Assembly (NCBI GenBank): GCA_963854735.1
Contig: OY978097.1
Location: 1,302,001-1,366,000, forward strand
DNA: 64,000 nucleotides
Direction: 5' to 3'
Source: Marvania coccoides
Taxonomy: Eukaryota; Chlorophyta; Trebouxiophyceae; Chlorellales; Chlorellaceae
Shown: positions 9,415-22,400 of the stretch, piece after piece
How the letters are laid out: each line of letters opens with the position of its first letter
Numbering within the stretch: the stretch's first letter is position 1
Translations under genes and position numbers: made by a program
Notes under the pieces: model-generated
What the model was told of the DNA's origin: nothing
What the model saw: only the letters and a program-made list of their open reading frames with translations
Database searches by the model: none

Positions 9415-11528
9415 ATGCCAAAGGTGAAAACTCTTCAGATCGTTTGGCACGACAAGGAGCCCGTATATTCCCTGGACTTTCATCCCAATGGCACGCTGTT
9501 CACCGCTGGGGCGGACAAGGAAGTCAAGGCGTGGGAGGTAGGAAATTGCAGCTGCTTTTTTAAACTATTTTTTGAAAATTGTGTCTAAATTGGTGTGATT
9601 ACTGTGCAGGTTTCACGCGGAGAGGGCGGCTATGCCACGGTGAAGCACATCAGCACTTTAACGGGCCACAGCAAGACCGTCAACTGCGTGCGCTTCTCCC
9701 CCACAGGCTCCTACCTCGTCAGCAGTGGCGACAGCGGAGAGATCATGCTGTGGGCGCCGCAACAGACGGACGGCGCCCCGCGCGGCAACCTGGTTTCCGC
9801 CGAGGAAGCCTCTGCCACATGGCGCCGTGCAGCCCTGCTGCGTGGCCACTCCGATGACGTGATGGACCTCGCTTGGTCCGCCGACGGGAGCGCCCTTCTC
9901 TCGGGTTCTATCGACAACAAGGTCATCGTGTGGGACGTCTCAGACAAGCGTCGCGGCCAGATGCTGTCGCAGCTCACCAGCCACAAGCACTTCGTCCAAG
10001 GAGTGGCCTGGGACCCGGCCCAGCAATTTGTTGTGTCTCAGAGCGCAGATCGCACCTGCAAGGTGTACTCGCTGCGCCCCCCTCCCGCCGCCCGCCGCAA
10101 CAAAATAATTCAGTACCTCCAGCCGGCCTGCGACACCGCCAAAGAGTTCTACTGCTCTCACACCCTCGGCAAAAGGGTGGTGGCGCCGTCCGGAGGAACT
10201 GAGGCTGCGGGCGCAGCCGCGGAGGGTGGCAAATCGGAGCGCTTGCCGATGTTTCTGGACGAGTCAGCGCCGACGTTCTTCCGCCGCCCTGCGTGGTCAC
10301 CCGACGGCTCCTTCCTGGCGCTGCCTGCTGGCACCCACCGCTCCCGCACTCCGCCTCACGACGTCAACACGGCGTACCTCTTCGCACGAGGACTGTGGGC
10401 CAACCCGGTGGCCCATCTCCCCGCCCAAAACAAGGTGAGACAAAAAGACTTTGTTTGATGTTCTTACTGGCGTTACAACTCTCGGTGGAACTCTTGCCAA
10501 TTATTTTATCCTGAGAGATAACATAAATAAAAACGCGTTTAGTAAATTCGTTGTTGTGTTGTCTGCATCCCTTTGTTTTGCAGCCTGTGGTGGCCATTCG
10601 CTTCTGCCCTATCCTGTACCGTCGGAACCCCTCTTCGCCCTGCCCAGCCCCCTTCGACAAGCTGCCCTACAAAATGGTATTCGCGGTGGCCACCCTGGAC
10701 AGCGTCGTCATCTATGACACCTCGTCTTCGCTGCCCCTGGCGCTGCTGGGGCAGCTGCACTACGATTCGATCACTGATTTGGCGTGGTCAAAAGATGGGC
10801 AGTACTTGGCTGTTTCATCCAGGGACTGCTACTGCAGCATCGCCGCCTTCCAGTCGGGAGAGCTGGGAGAGGTGCTGCCCAAGGAGGAGCTGCCGCCTGC
10901 GATGGCAAAGAGGGCGGCGGCAGCTGAGGCGGCGGCGCTGGCAGTGACGCTAAACGCCCCGGCCCCTGCTGCAGCGGCTGTGGTGGAGCCGCGCGTGTCC
11001 CCATCAGCTGCACCCACTGCTGCTGCCGCTACCGCTGCTCCCCCCTCTTCCCGCACCATTGAGGTGCAGCCCAAGAGGCGGATCCAGCCAGAGGCAATCA
11101 CTGCGACCACCGGGGCGACCACGGCTGCTCCCACAGCGGAACCGGCGGCGAAAAAATCCAAGCGCATCAACCCTGTGCTGGTGCAGCCTCTGGGGGCCAC
11201 TCCAGGTGCTGCTGGGGCTACGACCGCTGCCACCGCCGCCCCCACTCAGGAAGCTGGAGAGAGCAACCCCAAACGCATAACTCCCACCCCGGTGGCCCAG
11301 CCTTCGCCGCGGAACGCATTTGAGAGCGCCAAGCCTACTGTTGCGCCTGCACCTCGTGCCACGACCGAGGGCACCAGCGCCGCAGCCGAAGGGAAGCGGC
11401 GCATTACTCCCGTCCCCATCGCGCCGTCCCCCGGCCCTGAGGCGGCAGCGCCGAAGCCGGCTATGAAGCCTGGGAGCATCGCGGCCATGGCGATGGCAGC
11501 GGCGGTGAAGGAAGCCAGCAAGAAGTGA
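9415..11528 (+). CDS. FAS2: Chromatin assembly factor 1 subunit FAS2 / CAF-1 p60 (WD40)
   Basis: Exons 9415-9537, 9610-10434 and 10584-11528 (all GT-AG, phase 0) give 630 residues. The start matches CAF-1 p60 proteins ([20 protein letters not shown]). WD40 repeats fill residues 1 to ~410, with GH-x-WD-type signatures such as [20 protein letters not shown] and [23 protein letters not shown]-1 deposits H3-H4 on newly replicated DNA. The C-terminal ~200 residues are an Ala/Pro-rich tail holding four spaced copies of a K-R-(R)-I-x-P motif (near residues 479, 508, 546 and 587), resembling the B-box-like ASF1-binding motif of HIRA and Cac2 proteins. TGTAA lies at 11564-11568. Confidence 0.9.
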
Positions 11529-11604
11529 AGACTGAAATATATTAGAACAGAATAAGCATTGCATGTAAACCGAATTGAATATTTTAAGAGTAAAATTTAA
11601 CAAA

Positions 11605-13151
11605 ATGGCTGCGTCCTTGCAAATAGAATGCCACGGTGTGTTAAATAGGGGCGAAAGAGATCACATAGTTCAGTTTTTTTTAGATCTGAACGGGCTCCCC
11701 ATCCTCCAACCTACTTCGCAATGCAGGGAAAAAATACTCGCATAAGATGCCGCCGATGCAGCCACTCAGCGCGCTCATTCCCGAGATCTTGAAGCAGGCA
11801 AGTTCCATTCAAATTTGGGGGATCATACTTTTGCGCTGTCGAATGACGCCTCATGACACTTTGAAGCAGGCAGGACTTGACGCAAAGGTCAAAGAAGACG
11901 AATGCTCCCTCGTTTTGAAGGACAAGCCCCTAGACAAGACGATCCCCGTCAGGTGAAGTCGTCGCTCGCTCTTCGTCCTTGGCTCTTCAAGGGTGCCCAT
12001 AATCAACCCCGTGGTCTATTTCAGGTTTGCAAACTTGCCCGCCGGTGCCAAAATCACGCTGAAGACTGGGCATGAACCAGTTCTGGGCGTGGGAAGCTAT
12101 TCAGACGCACAGCCTCCTCGCGCTGTGGCGGCGCCTCCCCGACCCGCTGCGGCTCCTGTCGCGCAGTCTATACACGAATCTGAAAATGATGGTGCTCTCC
12201 CTGTGGCATCGCCGCAGCGCGCGGTGGCTGCGCCTGCCCCTTGTGCGGATGTGGCAGGGCCCAGCAGCACCCCTGCAGCTGCAACAGTTCCCTCCTCCTC
12301 TGCCGCTCCTGCACCCAAGGAGCCCCAGCTGGACCACGGCGAGAAGCTCAACTTTGCAGGGAAGCACATCCACGTGTTTACTCGGGAGGCGGAAGCAGAG
12401 GAGGACGTAAAGTAAGCAGAGCACGTATGTATTAAGAACAATGTATTGTTTTCATTATTATTCCTCGATTTTTCCAGTGAAACTAAGCATTTTATTCCAT
12501 CCATCGTGTAACAGGACGCTGGCTGCAATGGCCCCCGACCTGGACGAAACGGCGTATGAGGTCACGGAGGCTGACGTCCGAGTGCAGCTCGCGGGTTACG
12601 CGGCCCGCCGCGCTGATGAAGGCCGCCTGCTGATGACGCGGCAAATGCGGGAGGCAGAGACGGCGCGCAAGGCCGCTGCCTTCGGCCCTGTGCCTGTGCG
12701 GGTGGAGATGCCAGATGGAGTAGTTGTGCAGGCGTCCTTCGCTGCTGCAGCGCCTGTGGCCGAGCTGCGGACCCTGGTGGAGGCGGTTTTGATCCCTGAG
12801 GCGGCAAATGTGTTCTACCTGTTCACTGCGCCCCCCAAGACAGAGCTGAAGGACCTGGAAGTGTCGTTTTATGCGGCGGGGCTCATCCCGGCAGCGAGGG
12901 TGCATGTGGGGTTCAAAAAGAGCGTAAAACCGGCGGAGAACGGGAATCTTATGAGGCAAGAGGTGATGGCGCTGTGCAGCAGCCCACCAGCGCGGGCTGA
13001 GGCGCTGGGAAAGGTGTCGGAAGGCGAGAAAAAGGAGTCTGGGAGCGTGCCAAGGGAGGGCCCCAAACCGGCGGCAGGGAGGGGGGAGGGGCAAGAGATG
13101 AAGCGCGCCAAGGGCGGCGTTCCTAGCTGGATGAAGTTGGGCTCTCGGTAA
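11605..13151 (+). CDS. PUX1: PUX1 / ASPL-TUG family UBX protein (CDC48 adaptor)
   Basis: Five exons: 11605-11635, 11727-11797, 11870-11952, 12025-12411, 12515-13151, giving 402 residues. The first three exons form the N-terminal ubiquitin-like TUG-UBL1 domain, ending in RFANLPAGAKITLKTG. A Pro/Ala-rich linker follows. The C-terminal part carries a UBX-like domain (VEMPDGVVVQASF, FYLFTAPPKTELKDL, AARVHVGF) and the family-ending VPSWMKLGSR. PUX1/ASPL binds and disassembles the CDC48/p97 hexamer. Intron 2 (11798-11869) is GC-AG (CAG|GCAAGT...GCAG) with a possible GT-AG alternative four bases later. TGTAA lies at 13236-13240. Confidence 0.85.
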
Positions 13152-13466
13152 ACATAAGAAATAAAATTTTGCATGGAGCACATTCTTTTTGAGCTCACCA
13201 CTCATTTTCCTGTTGCTTGTGACCCTTATTGCAAATGTAATCTGGAACCTGAACAGCTTAGATCTGTCCTTTTGCGGATAAATCATTTGAATTAAATTCT
13301 CGGAGAGAGATTAATATAATTGATCTTGTTTCGAACGTTTTCCCCCCTGATAGATTCAAGTAGCACACATTATTTCAACACGTAAGCTCATTATTTAAAT
13401 CTACATTGCGACCGCACCTCGTCGATGGCGTTGTGCTCTTTTTGAACAATCGATCTGACTCTACAG
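13152..13466 (+). other. Intergenic, 315 bp
   Basis: AT-rich DNA between the PUX1 stop and the PI4-kinase start, holding the PUX1 3' end and presumably the PI4-kinase promoter. No gene seen. Confidence 0.4.
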
Positions 13467-16400
13467 ATGGCCGAAACCCCTGGGAAACAAACGCTTAATG
13501 TGGTTTCAGGCGTGATGAAATCAGCGCACAAGCACCTGAAGCTGTCCACCGCGTCCGATGGACACAGAGAGTTTAATACGTTTCCCGCCAGTGGCCCCAC
13601 CCCAGCTGGCAGCACAGAACAAACGCAGGCCGCGGGGGCAGCAGCCAAGGTGAGGAACTCAGGCCTGTCACAAATGAACCCAATTTATATTGCAGTTCCT
13701 TTCACCCCTATTTCTTTTTCTGCAGCTCCTCCTGGATTCTTTGTGTTCAAGAGAGCTTTGCAACTTGGCGTCCCCAACAGAACCAGTGCAGCCCCCCGTA
13801 ACTGCGGACCAGATCGCCGCCTGGGTGTCCGCCAGCGACGCCATTCGAGCCCTCGCTGCATCCTCCGTGGACGGCGGCCAGCGCGCCAAGCTGTTGGCGA
13901 CTCGCGCCATCGCCGCTGCCGACCTCGCGTTGGAGCCCCTGCTGCAGTCAGACGACTCCCACCTGGCGCAAGGGGAGCTTCCTGCTCCCGAGTCAATGCG
14001 TGCGATGTCGCTGCTGGCGACACAAGCTGCGGTGTGGGCTGGTGAAGACGACACTGTAGCAGCGGCAGTGCTGGAAGGAATTCTTCACTGTGCAGAGCAG
14101 TGCACGGCGCTGGGCGCTGAAGTCGGGCCTTCCGAGCCAGCGGGGCAGTATTCGTTGCAGCTTGCTTTGGCAGCAGCGCGGAATTTGAAGGTGTTAATGC
14201 GGGAATTGGCAGTGGGGTGTGGTCCTGGGTTGACGACCGATGACATTGCGGCCAGAATGCACATCCTGCTGATGGTGACAGCTCGTCTAGCTGAGATGGA
14301 GTGGTCCTCTGCACCAGGGTCCGAGGTTTCACACGAGAGCAAGGCCCTTGAGCTTTGGGGATGGTCGCTGGTACAGGGCCCAGTGGACGACGACTCGTTT
14401 TTTAAAGAAGAATTGTGAGTTTTATTTTCATAAAATTGACGCCATGTTATAAAGTGTCAAAATAGTTGGCTCAAATTATTACTACCTGTTTTCAATGAAT
14501 AAATGCAGCCCAGCGCAGTCGCTGGCTCGGGTGTGGACTGAGGCATCGGCAGTGCTGCTGGGAGCTGCGTGGCGCTCCAAGCCCCCAGAAGCTCGCAGCG
14601 CCTTCCTTCCTCTGGCTTCAGGCACCTCTGAGAACGAGTGCATGCTATTGTTGCTGGGAAGGCTGCTGGTGGTGATTGGCGGTGAAGAAGCTGCATCGCA
14701 ATTATTCATCCCAGTGGTGACGGATACGCTAGCTGCGCGGGTGGGGGACCTCGATGCTGGCGTTTACGCTGTGGCGGCGCATGTTTTGGCTGCAATGGCG
14801 GTAGCCTGCGCAAACAGCGATAACCGGTGGGGCTACTCTCACGTCGTTGATGTTCTGGTGAAACTCTACAAGTTCCCGCTGTTTAGCATCAGCGCCGCCC
14901 TCATGCATGGCACCCCCACGCTTTCGGTCGCTCAAACCAATGCTCCCTCACAGCGCTCTGCTGCCAGCCACAAAGCCTCGAGAACTATTTCTGGGCGGTG
15001 CCCTGGAGCGCTGGCCCGCGCGTTAACTTGGCTGGCAGAAGGCCTCGACATGGCGCCGATTCGGTACCGCAAGGACCTGCGGCAGCGCATGCTGTCCCTG
15101 TATTCCGACTTCTTCTTGCTGCTGCCGAACGAAAGCTACGTGAGAGACCTCGGCGCGCTGCTGCCTGCTGTGGCTGCTGCGATGCACGGACTGCAGGACC
15201 ACTCCCAGGACCTGCAGCGCAGCTCCATGGCTCTTTCTTCTGGCGAGCTTTCGCTGGAAACGTTGAGTTCTATTCAAGAAGAGGGCCTTGCGTTGGTGGC
15301 AGCCCTGCGCTACCTCTGGCTGCAAAGCTCGGTGTACGACTTTGCCTCGCTGCGGGCTGCAAGCGGGCACAGGGCAGCTGGCAGCTCTTGGCCTTCCCAG
15401 TGGGGCAGCGCGCTCAGCGTGATTGCCGCGTCAACGCCGGTGCTGCTGCTTGGCAGCGAGCAGCAAAAGGCGGAGGCATTCCTCGAGAACGCAGTGGCAG
15501 AGTACGGAAACTGGTTGACTAAGCTGGATGCTCGAGGAGAGGGTGAGTGGCTCATGCGCCAGCTCGTTGCAGCGGTGGGCGCCCCGCCTGCAGCAGCGCT
15601 GTTGCCGGCGCCCCTGGCGGCGCACATCCTAGTTATTGCATACAAGGCAAGTAAATGGATGTTACTTAGTAGTTTTTTTGCAACTATTTGAGTTTTAGTT
15701 GTTTTTTTTCTTGATTTTTTTTTATATTTATTTATTTTTTCTCTGGTACTTGTCAACTTAATGTGCAGGCAGCATGCCATGCGAGTTTCCAAGGAGCCCG
15801 CCACGCCACCGACTGTTGCCCTTTGGCTGCCGTAATCATTCACATGCAGTACAGCGTGGAATCTGCGGCGGAGTACCCCTGGATGAAGCAAACGCTGACA
15901 GCTGTTTTGAACACACACATGCGAAGACTTTCTTTATTGGAGGCTGGAGCTGACGCCGGCGACGCTGCATACGCCTCCCTTGCAGTGGAAGCCACAGCCA
16001 AGGTGCTGATCGCTTCGCAAGTGTCGGTGGGCCCAAACGAAGACGTCGCCCAAACTGCCAGAAGGATGCTGGAAAAGTTCTCGGCGCACTTTCCCGCCCT
16101 CATGTTCAGCGCACCGTTGTTATATGCTGCTTTGCAAGCCGTGGCTGACCAGGAAACCAGGGGGGCGCGGTCCCTGGGGGCCGCTTTGCCGGTTTCTTCA
16201 CAGGTGCACCAGCAGGCCGCTCTAGCGCGCTCCGCGATCCGGGAGCTCGCGCGGAGGGCTGCATCTATTGCTCCCGGTCCCGCTGAGGCCATTGTCGTGG
16301 AGGCAGTGCGCACTTTGGGTGATCAAGGCAGCAAGCATTCCATCATGGCCATGCAGTTTGCGCCAGAGCTCATGCAGGCGCTGCAAGCTGGCCGCGCAGA

Positions 16401-19382
16401 ATGCCCGCTGCCTGACATGACTGGGACTTTTAAAGGGCTGGTGGCTTGGAGCGTTAAAGTCCATTCCCTTGGCATGATGGACGGCTTGGTTGCAGCAGAA
16501 GCTGACATCACGCAGGTTGAAGTCAAGGTGGTGGCACGGTGCACAAGAGAGCTGTTGGATGCTGTGCGCGACGGCGCGACGGACAAAATCCTCGTTGCCC
16601 GCATTGCAGAGGCGGCAGCAGCTGCGGTTCAGGATGAGGCGGCACGAGCTGTGCCCTCCCTGCTGCGCCTGCTGGCTTGGGTGCCCCTCAGTCGATTCAC
16701 CCCCGAGGTCATGTCGGCAGCCACCATGGTGTGGCACTGGCTGCTGGCTGTGACCGGCCCAGACACCCGAATGCTGCTGCTGGAGGAAATAGCATCAGCG
16801 TGGCAGGCGTCGCGTGCCCAAGGCCTCGGGGTGTTCTCGACAGCTGATAGCGCAAGTTCCGACTCTGATGAAGATCTGACGAGGCTGGAGGCCATCAAGG
16901 CTCACCACGCTTGGGTTGTGTTTTGGACCGAAGTGTGGCTGTCTCACCACTTTGATGCGCTGAAATGCGGGCCAGCGTTGTACACCGTCTTCTCAAGCGT
17001 GTTGGACTGCTCCTTGAGCGGCATTGACGACGACGTGCTCACCCTGCACCCTGCGGCAGTTGGCGCTCGTTTTCGCTTTTTGCAACTGGCGCTCAGCTTT
17101 GTGTATGCCTCGCTGCACCCCCGCAAACGACTACCTCTGGCTGCTGCACCCTTGGACATCCATCAAAAAGTGGTGCAGACTGGGCTGGCGTGGTTTGCTG
17201 CGCCTGTTGCATGGTACGAAGGCGATGCAGCGGCATGCAGGGAGGCGGCAGCAGCTGTGCGAGATTTCGCGCGCTGCCTGGCTGAAGGACCCTCCCTGGT
17301 GGCAGCGCCTCAGCAGGAGGACACGGCGCGTGCCCTATATGCAGCCATGGAGAGCCCTGCCACCAAGCTGCTGCAATCCTTGCTGGCGAGCGGTAAGCAA
17401 GCTCCTTTTTCTGTGAATTTTTTAATTTCGTTGGATAACCGTTTATAACAATTAAATACTCTTGGTCGTTGATTAATTTTTCTCTCTCTCTTTCCTTGCC
17501 AATTCATTTTCTTCCTGCAGAAATTGAGCGCCTGGAGGTTTGGGCTGTGCCTTCCGGTGCTCCCACGCGCGCCGCAACCAGTCCCTCCCCCGAGGAATGG
17601 TCTCGTCTCGTCTCCGTGGCGTGGCAGCAGTCTCCCCACCTGGCATTCGCTTTGGGGACACGGTTTGCTGGCACCCCTGCTGTAACCGGAACTTTGCAGC
17701 AGCTGGTGAAGCGCCACGCCGCCGAGGCGGCAGTCCAGAGTTGCGCAGAGGGGGTACGGCACCTGGCAACCCCCGAGGCCACCGCTGCGAACGCGCCAGA
17801 GCTGGCTCACCTGGCCTCATGGGAGCCTGTGAGCCTGCAGCAAGCAATGTCGACGATCGCCAGCCCAGCAGGCCGGCACCCCACCGTGAGGACCTTCCTC
17901 CTGCGCTCCATGCTGATGTGCGACCCAGAGCATGTGGCTTTCTTTCTTCCTCAGCTGGTGCAGTTGTTGCGACACGACCCGGACGGCGCCATCGAAAACT
18001 TTCTCCTAGACGCAGCCACGCGGTCGGTGTACTTTGCCTACCTGCTGGTGTGTCAGTTGGCGTCAGAGGGCACCCCTCCCGCTGAAGCTTTCAACCCTTC
18101 AGTCAAGCGCTCTGGGTGGACTCCACCTTCAGACACAGGGCTGTGGTCGATCGCAGACAGGGTGCAACAGCGACTGTGGGAGACCCTGCATGGACCTGTG
18201 CGCGAGCACTTGGAGGCTGAGCTCAAGTTTTTCGCGGACATCACCGAGGTGTCCGGCAAACTTTACCCGGTGCCAAAAGAAGAGAGAAAAGCAGCAGCAG
18301 TCGGGTTCCTCAACGAGATCTCCCTTCCTCGTGACGACCTTTTTATGCCCACGGACTTGCACGCCAAGATCATGGCCGTGAAGCCTGAGACTGCTGCCCC
18401 CATGCAGTCTGCCGCCAAATGCCCGATTTTAGTGGCTTTCGACGTGGAAAGGGACCGGCCAGGGGGGTACGGCGTGCAGCCTGCCGTGGAGGCAGCCATT
18501 TTCAAGGTTGGAGACGACTGCCGCCAGGATGTGCTGGCCCTCCAGGTCATTTCGCTGCTGAAAGAGCAGTTTGATGCAGCCGCGCTGCCCCTCCCGCTGG
18601 TGCCCTATGGCGTGATTCCCACGGGCCACGAGTGTGGCATCATTGAGGTGGTGCCGCATGCCAAGTCCAGAGCTCAGCTGGTAAGCGCGCTGCTTATTAT
18701 TGTTTTGGTAGCGAGTGTTTCAAGGAAGGAGGGGGAAATAGCTGAAAATAACATCCAACCCACACATTTATTTCACATTGTGCAGGGTGAGCTGTGCGAT
18801 GGGGGTCTCTTTGAGGTCTTCCAGCGCGAGTTCGGTCTCCCTGGCTCTGCTCGCTTTGAGGCGGCCCGTGCAGCCTTCATCGCCTCCAGCGCTGCCTACG
18901 CCGTGGCCTCGTACCTGCTTCAAGCCAAAGACCGCCACAATGGCAACATTATGATCGACAACCGAGGGCGCATTATCCACATCGACTTTGGCTACATTCT
19001 GGGCATCTCGCCAGGCGGAAACATGGGATTCGAGTCTGCCGCCTTCAAGCTGAGCTACGAAATGACGGAGCTGCTGGACCCGGGAAGCACCCGCACCTCC
19101 CCCCACTTCTTGCGCTTCCAGAACCTGTGCGTCAAGGGCTACCTTGTTGCCCGGTCAGTAGCAGAGTGCATCGTGGCAGCCGTGGCCATGTCAGAGGCCT
19201 CAAAGCTGCCGTGCTTTGGGCGGGGCACTCCTGTGGAGTCATTACGCGAGCGATTCCACCTCGAAATGAGCGACGCGCAGGCAGCAGAGTTCATGCAGGG
19301 GTTGATTGTCGACGCCTATGACAAGTGGACGACCGGGGTGTACGACCTGATTCAGTACTACCAGAACAGAATACCGAAATGA
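13467..19382 (+). CDS. Phosphatidylinositol 4-kinase alpha (PI4KIII-alpha)
   Basis: Six exons: 13467-13649, 13726-14414, 14509-15646, 15769-17392, 17521-18680, 18786-19382, phases consistent, 1796 residues (plant PI4K-alpha1 is ~2000). The long N-terminal part is helical-repeat-like. The C-terminal catalytic domain is clear: the presumed ATP-binding lysine in AAIFKVGDDCRQD, the catalytic loop KDRHNGN (about 1646-1652) and HIDFGYILG (about 1663-1671), followed by a PI4KA-type activation segment (SPGGNMGFE). It makes PI4P at the plasma membrane or ER. Intron 3 (15647-15768) is GC-AG (AAG|GCAAGT), again with a GT-AG alternative four bases downstream. TGTAA lies at 19440-19444. Confidence 0.93.
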
Positions 19383-19468
19383 ACGATCTGATTGCTTTAT
19401 TGCATTTTGAGGAGATGCGTGAATAGGGAAAAAAACAATTGTAACCGGCATTATTCAAGTCAAGTGAT

Positions 19469-22400
19469 TCATTTGTTGGGATTGGCATCTTTTTCCTTGT
19501 CCATCTCGCGGTATTTCTTGGACCTCCGCATGTTTTTCGGGCCCTGTCCTTTTCCCTGCTTTTCTCCATCCTGATCAATCAGCATCAACTCCAAAGCCTC
19601 CTCTGCAGCCTTGTCAGCCTCTTCATCCTCCCCACCTTCCTCCGCACCGCCACCACCAGCTTTCTTACCCTTACCCTTCCGCTTCCGCTTGGGCGGCGTC
19701 CGTTCTTCCTCCACCTCCAGCGCCAGCTCCTCGTTCTCCGCACCTGTGATCCCAGCGACGGCTTCCCGCAGACGCTTGGACCGAATCTTCGCAAACCGCT
19801 GCCTGTGCGCCACAAAGTTGTCCAGCGTCTGCTGCGTCTGCCGAGCATCGTACGCCTGCAGCACGGGGGTCAGCAGCTCGTCCGTCTTGGAGCTGGGCCA
19901 CCCAAATCGCTGCGCACAGAAGCGCCGCAGCAGCTCCAGGTCTGGCCTGGCAAATGTGAACCTGTCCTTGCTGCTGTCCACCTTGGGATCCAAGTATGCT
20001 GTGACCACCTCCCGAGAAGGAAAGTCAGAGGGCAAAGTCCACCCCTTCCGCGCGTTATTGTGCTTCGCCTTAAACCGCATCTCCTCCTCCGTTGCGTCGG
20101 CTGCGTCGCCGCCGTCGCCGTCTTCACCGCCTGCCACTCCGCCGGTCGCGCGAGCCAGCGCCACAATGCGGTCGTCCACAGACCGCATCCACCGCGCAAA
20201 CTTCTCCATCCCTTGTTCCCCACCAAATGCACTCACCACCTCCATGGCATTCACCACCCCCACTCCAGCAACTCCAGGAGTGTAATCAGAGCCCAGCAGC
20301 AGCGCCAGCTCCACCAGGCGGCGCCTGCTCAACCCCAGCTCGGTCTCCACGTCGTCAGAGCGATACTCTTCGACGTACTTTTTGTCCTCAAAGATGTTGC
20401 GGTACACCTTGCGAGCACCAAACAAGAAAGCGTCGTTATCGTCAGTCACGACGCCCTCCACCAGCCCAGCGGCGTCCAGCCAGGCGGCCTGCGCTTCTGC
20501 CTCCTCTGGGGCGATGATAAAAGGCAGCCCAAACAGCTGCAGCAACTCCTGGCACTCTGCAAACATTTGATCCGTAGGGGCATCAGACTGGCCAGCAGCT
20601 GCACGGCGCTCAAACCGCAGGGCCGTCTCCTCGCGCCGCAGCTCCTCAGCATCCATCGTTGGAACAGCAGGGGCAGCGATGGTGGGCACAGCAGAAGTGA
20701 GAAGAGCATCGAATCTGGCGCCAGCGTCGTCATTTGCAGCAGGAGCGGCAGGGGCGGCGGCGGCAGCAGGGGGAGGATTTGTTAAGAGGCCCTCTGCGGC
20801 TGCAACCTGATGCATGGGCTGCTGCTGGGACGTTTCCTCCTGAGCGGCTGCTTGGACAGGACTGCTAGCAAGGGGGGCAGCAGGCTCGCTGGCTGCCGAA
20901 GGCTGTTCGTCTGCAAACCTCACAGTTCTAAAGGGGGCGGAAGGCACAGCGGCCATCGCTGGAAGGGCGGCAGCAGGCTGTGCGGGTAAAGGCGGCGAGG
21001 GCGCATTAGCGAGCAGCTCATTTGAAGTTGGCGCTGCTGCTGCTGCTGCCTCCACTAGTTCAACTGCCGATACAGGCTCCTCAGCTTCTGCCACCAGCCC
21101 TTTGTCCACCAGCGCCTCTATAGCAAATTTAGCGCTGCGAGATGCAGCCGGTGTAGTTCCAGCAACCTCTGCAGCAGCAGTTGCAGCTGTTGTCGCAGCC
21201 GCAGGACGTGCTAGCTCTTCCTCACGATCAGTGCAGCATGAAACAGGCGCCAGGGGTAGGCTCTGGACAGCCGTCGATACAGCATTCACAGCCACCTTCT
21301 CAGCAGAGACCGCCTTCACTGCCGGAGGCACCGCAGCTTTCTTTAGAGCTGCTGAAGTCTCCACAAACAGGGAGGGAGCTCCTCGGGAGCGCTGCTCCAC
21401 GGCCATGGGGAGCAGCGCTGCAGTAGGGGGTCCGGCGGCTTTGGGTGGTGGAGGGGGTGGCATTTCTTCCAGCAAAGGGACATCGTACCAAGGCACTTTG
21501 CCTGGACGGTACACCCGAGGAGGCGAATCTTCCCTTTCGACTGGTGCACCCGCGCCGCCGCCGCCGCCGCCACCACGCTCGGGCTGCTGCAGCTGGGGCG
21601 GCACTGGCTGAGTTCCTTCTGCTGCTGCTTCCACATCATCCCAAGTCAAATCAACCTCCCCCGCACCAGCGCCAGCGGCTTCCTCCTCCAAGCTCCTGCG
21701 AATTGCCTCCTGCAGCGCTGCGTCCTCGTCATCCCCACCCTTTGCTCCTCCCGCTGCCGCCTTTGGCGATTGCCCCCCACCGGCTGCCCCCTTCTCGTCT
21801 TCTTCTCCCCACTGCGCCAGTTTGCGGCCCATCTGGAAGCCATGCTGGCGGCTCCAGTACTTTTGTCGCTTGGCTGCACGCTCCCGCCAATGCTCACCCT
21901 GCTGCGCCTCATCACCGCTACCAGCATTTTCAGTGTCCTCATCAATGTCCTCCCACTCCATGCTGTCATCAGAACCACCATCTTCCGCTTTGATCTCGAA
22001 GCTCAGGTGCAGGCCCCCTCCCTCATCAGCCTGCTGCTCCTGCAAGGCAGCTGCTGCTGCTGCTTCTGCTGCTGCCGCAGCAGCCTCCGCTGGTCCCGGC
22101 CCCACGACATCCTTCTCCAAAACGTACTCGACGTTTTCTTCCGCTGCCACGCGCGCGGCACCGCCGTTGGCCATGCCAGCGCCGCGCAGCACGTCCAGCT
22201 GTCGCCGCAGGTTTGAAGACTTCAGGTACTGCTGGATCTGAAACTGCGAGAACTCTTCTGGGTTCCCGGTGCGCTGCTCAAACTCGCCGCGATTTGCCGC
22301 CATCTGGCGGTCCCGCAGGCGCAGCATGACCTCCAGCTGCATGGAGGGCGGCAGCGTGGCCAGCACCGCAGGGTCCACGCTCTCAGCGCCCTGTAGAAAA

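Noticed and set aside
19805..20785. 326-codon plus-strand open frame
   Set aside because: Antisense of the XPG coding exon.
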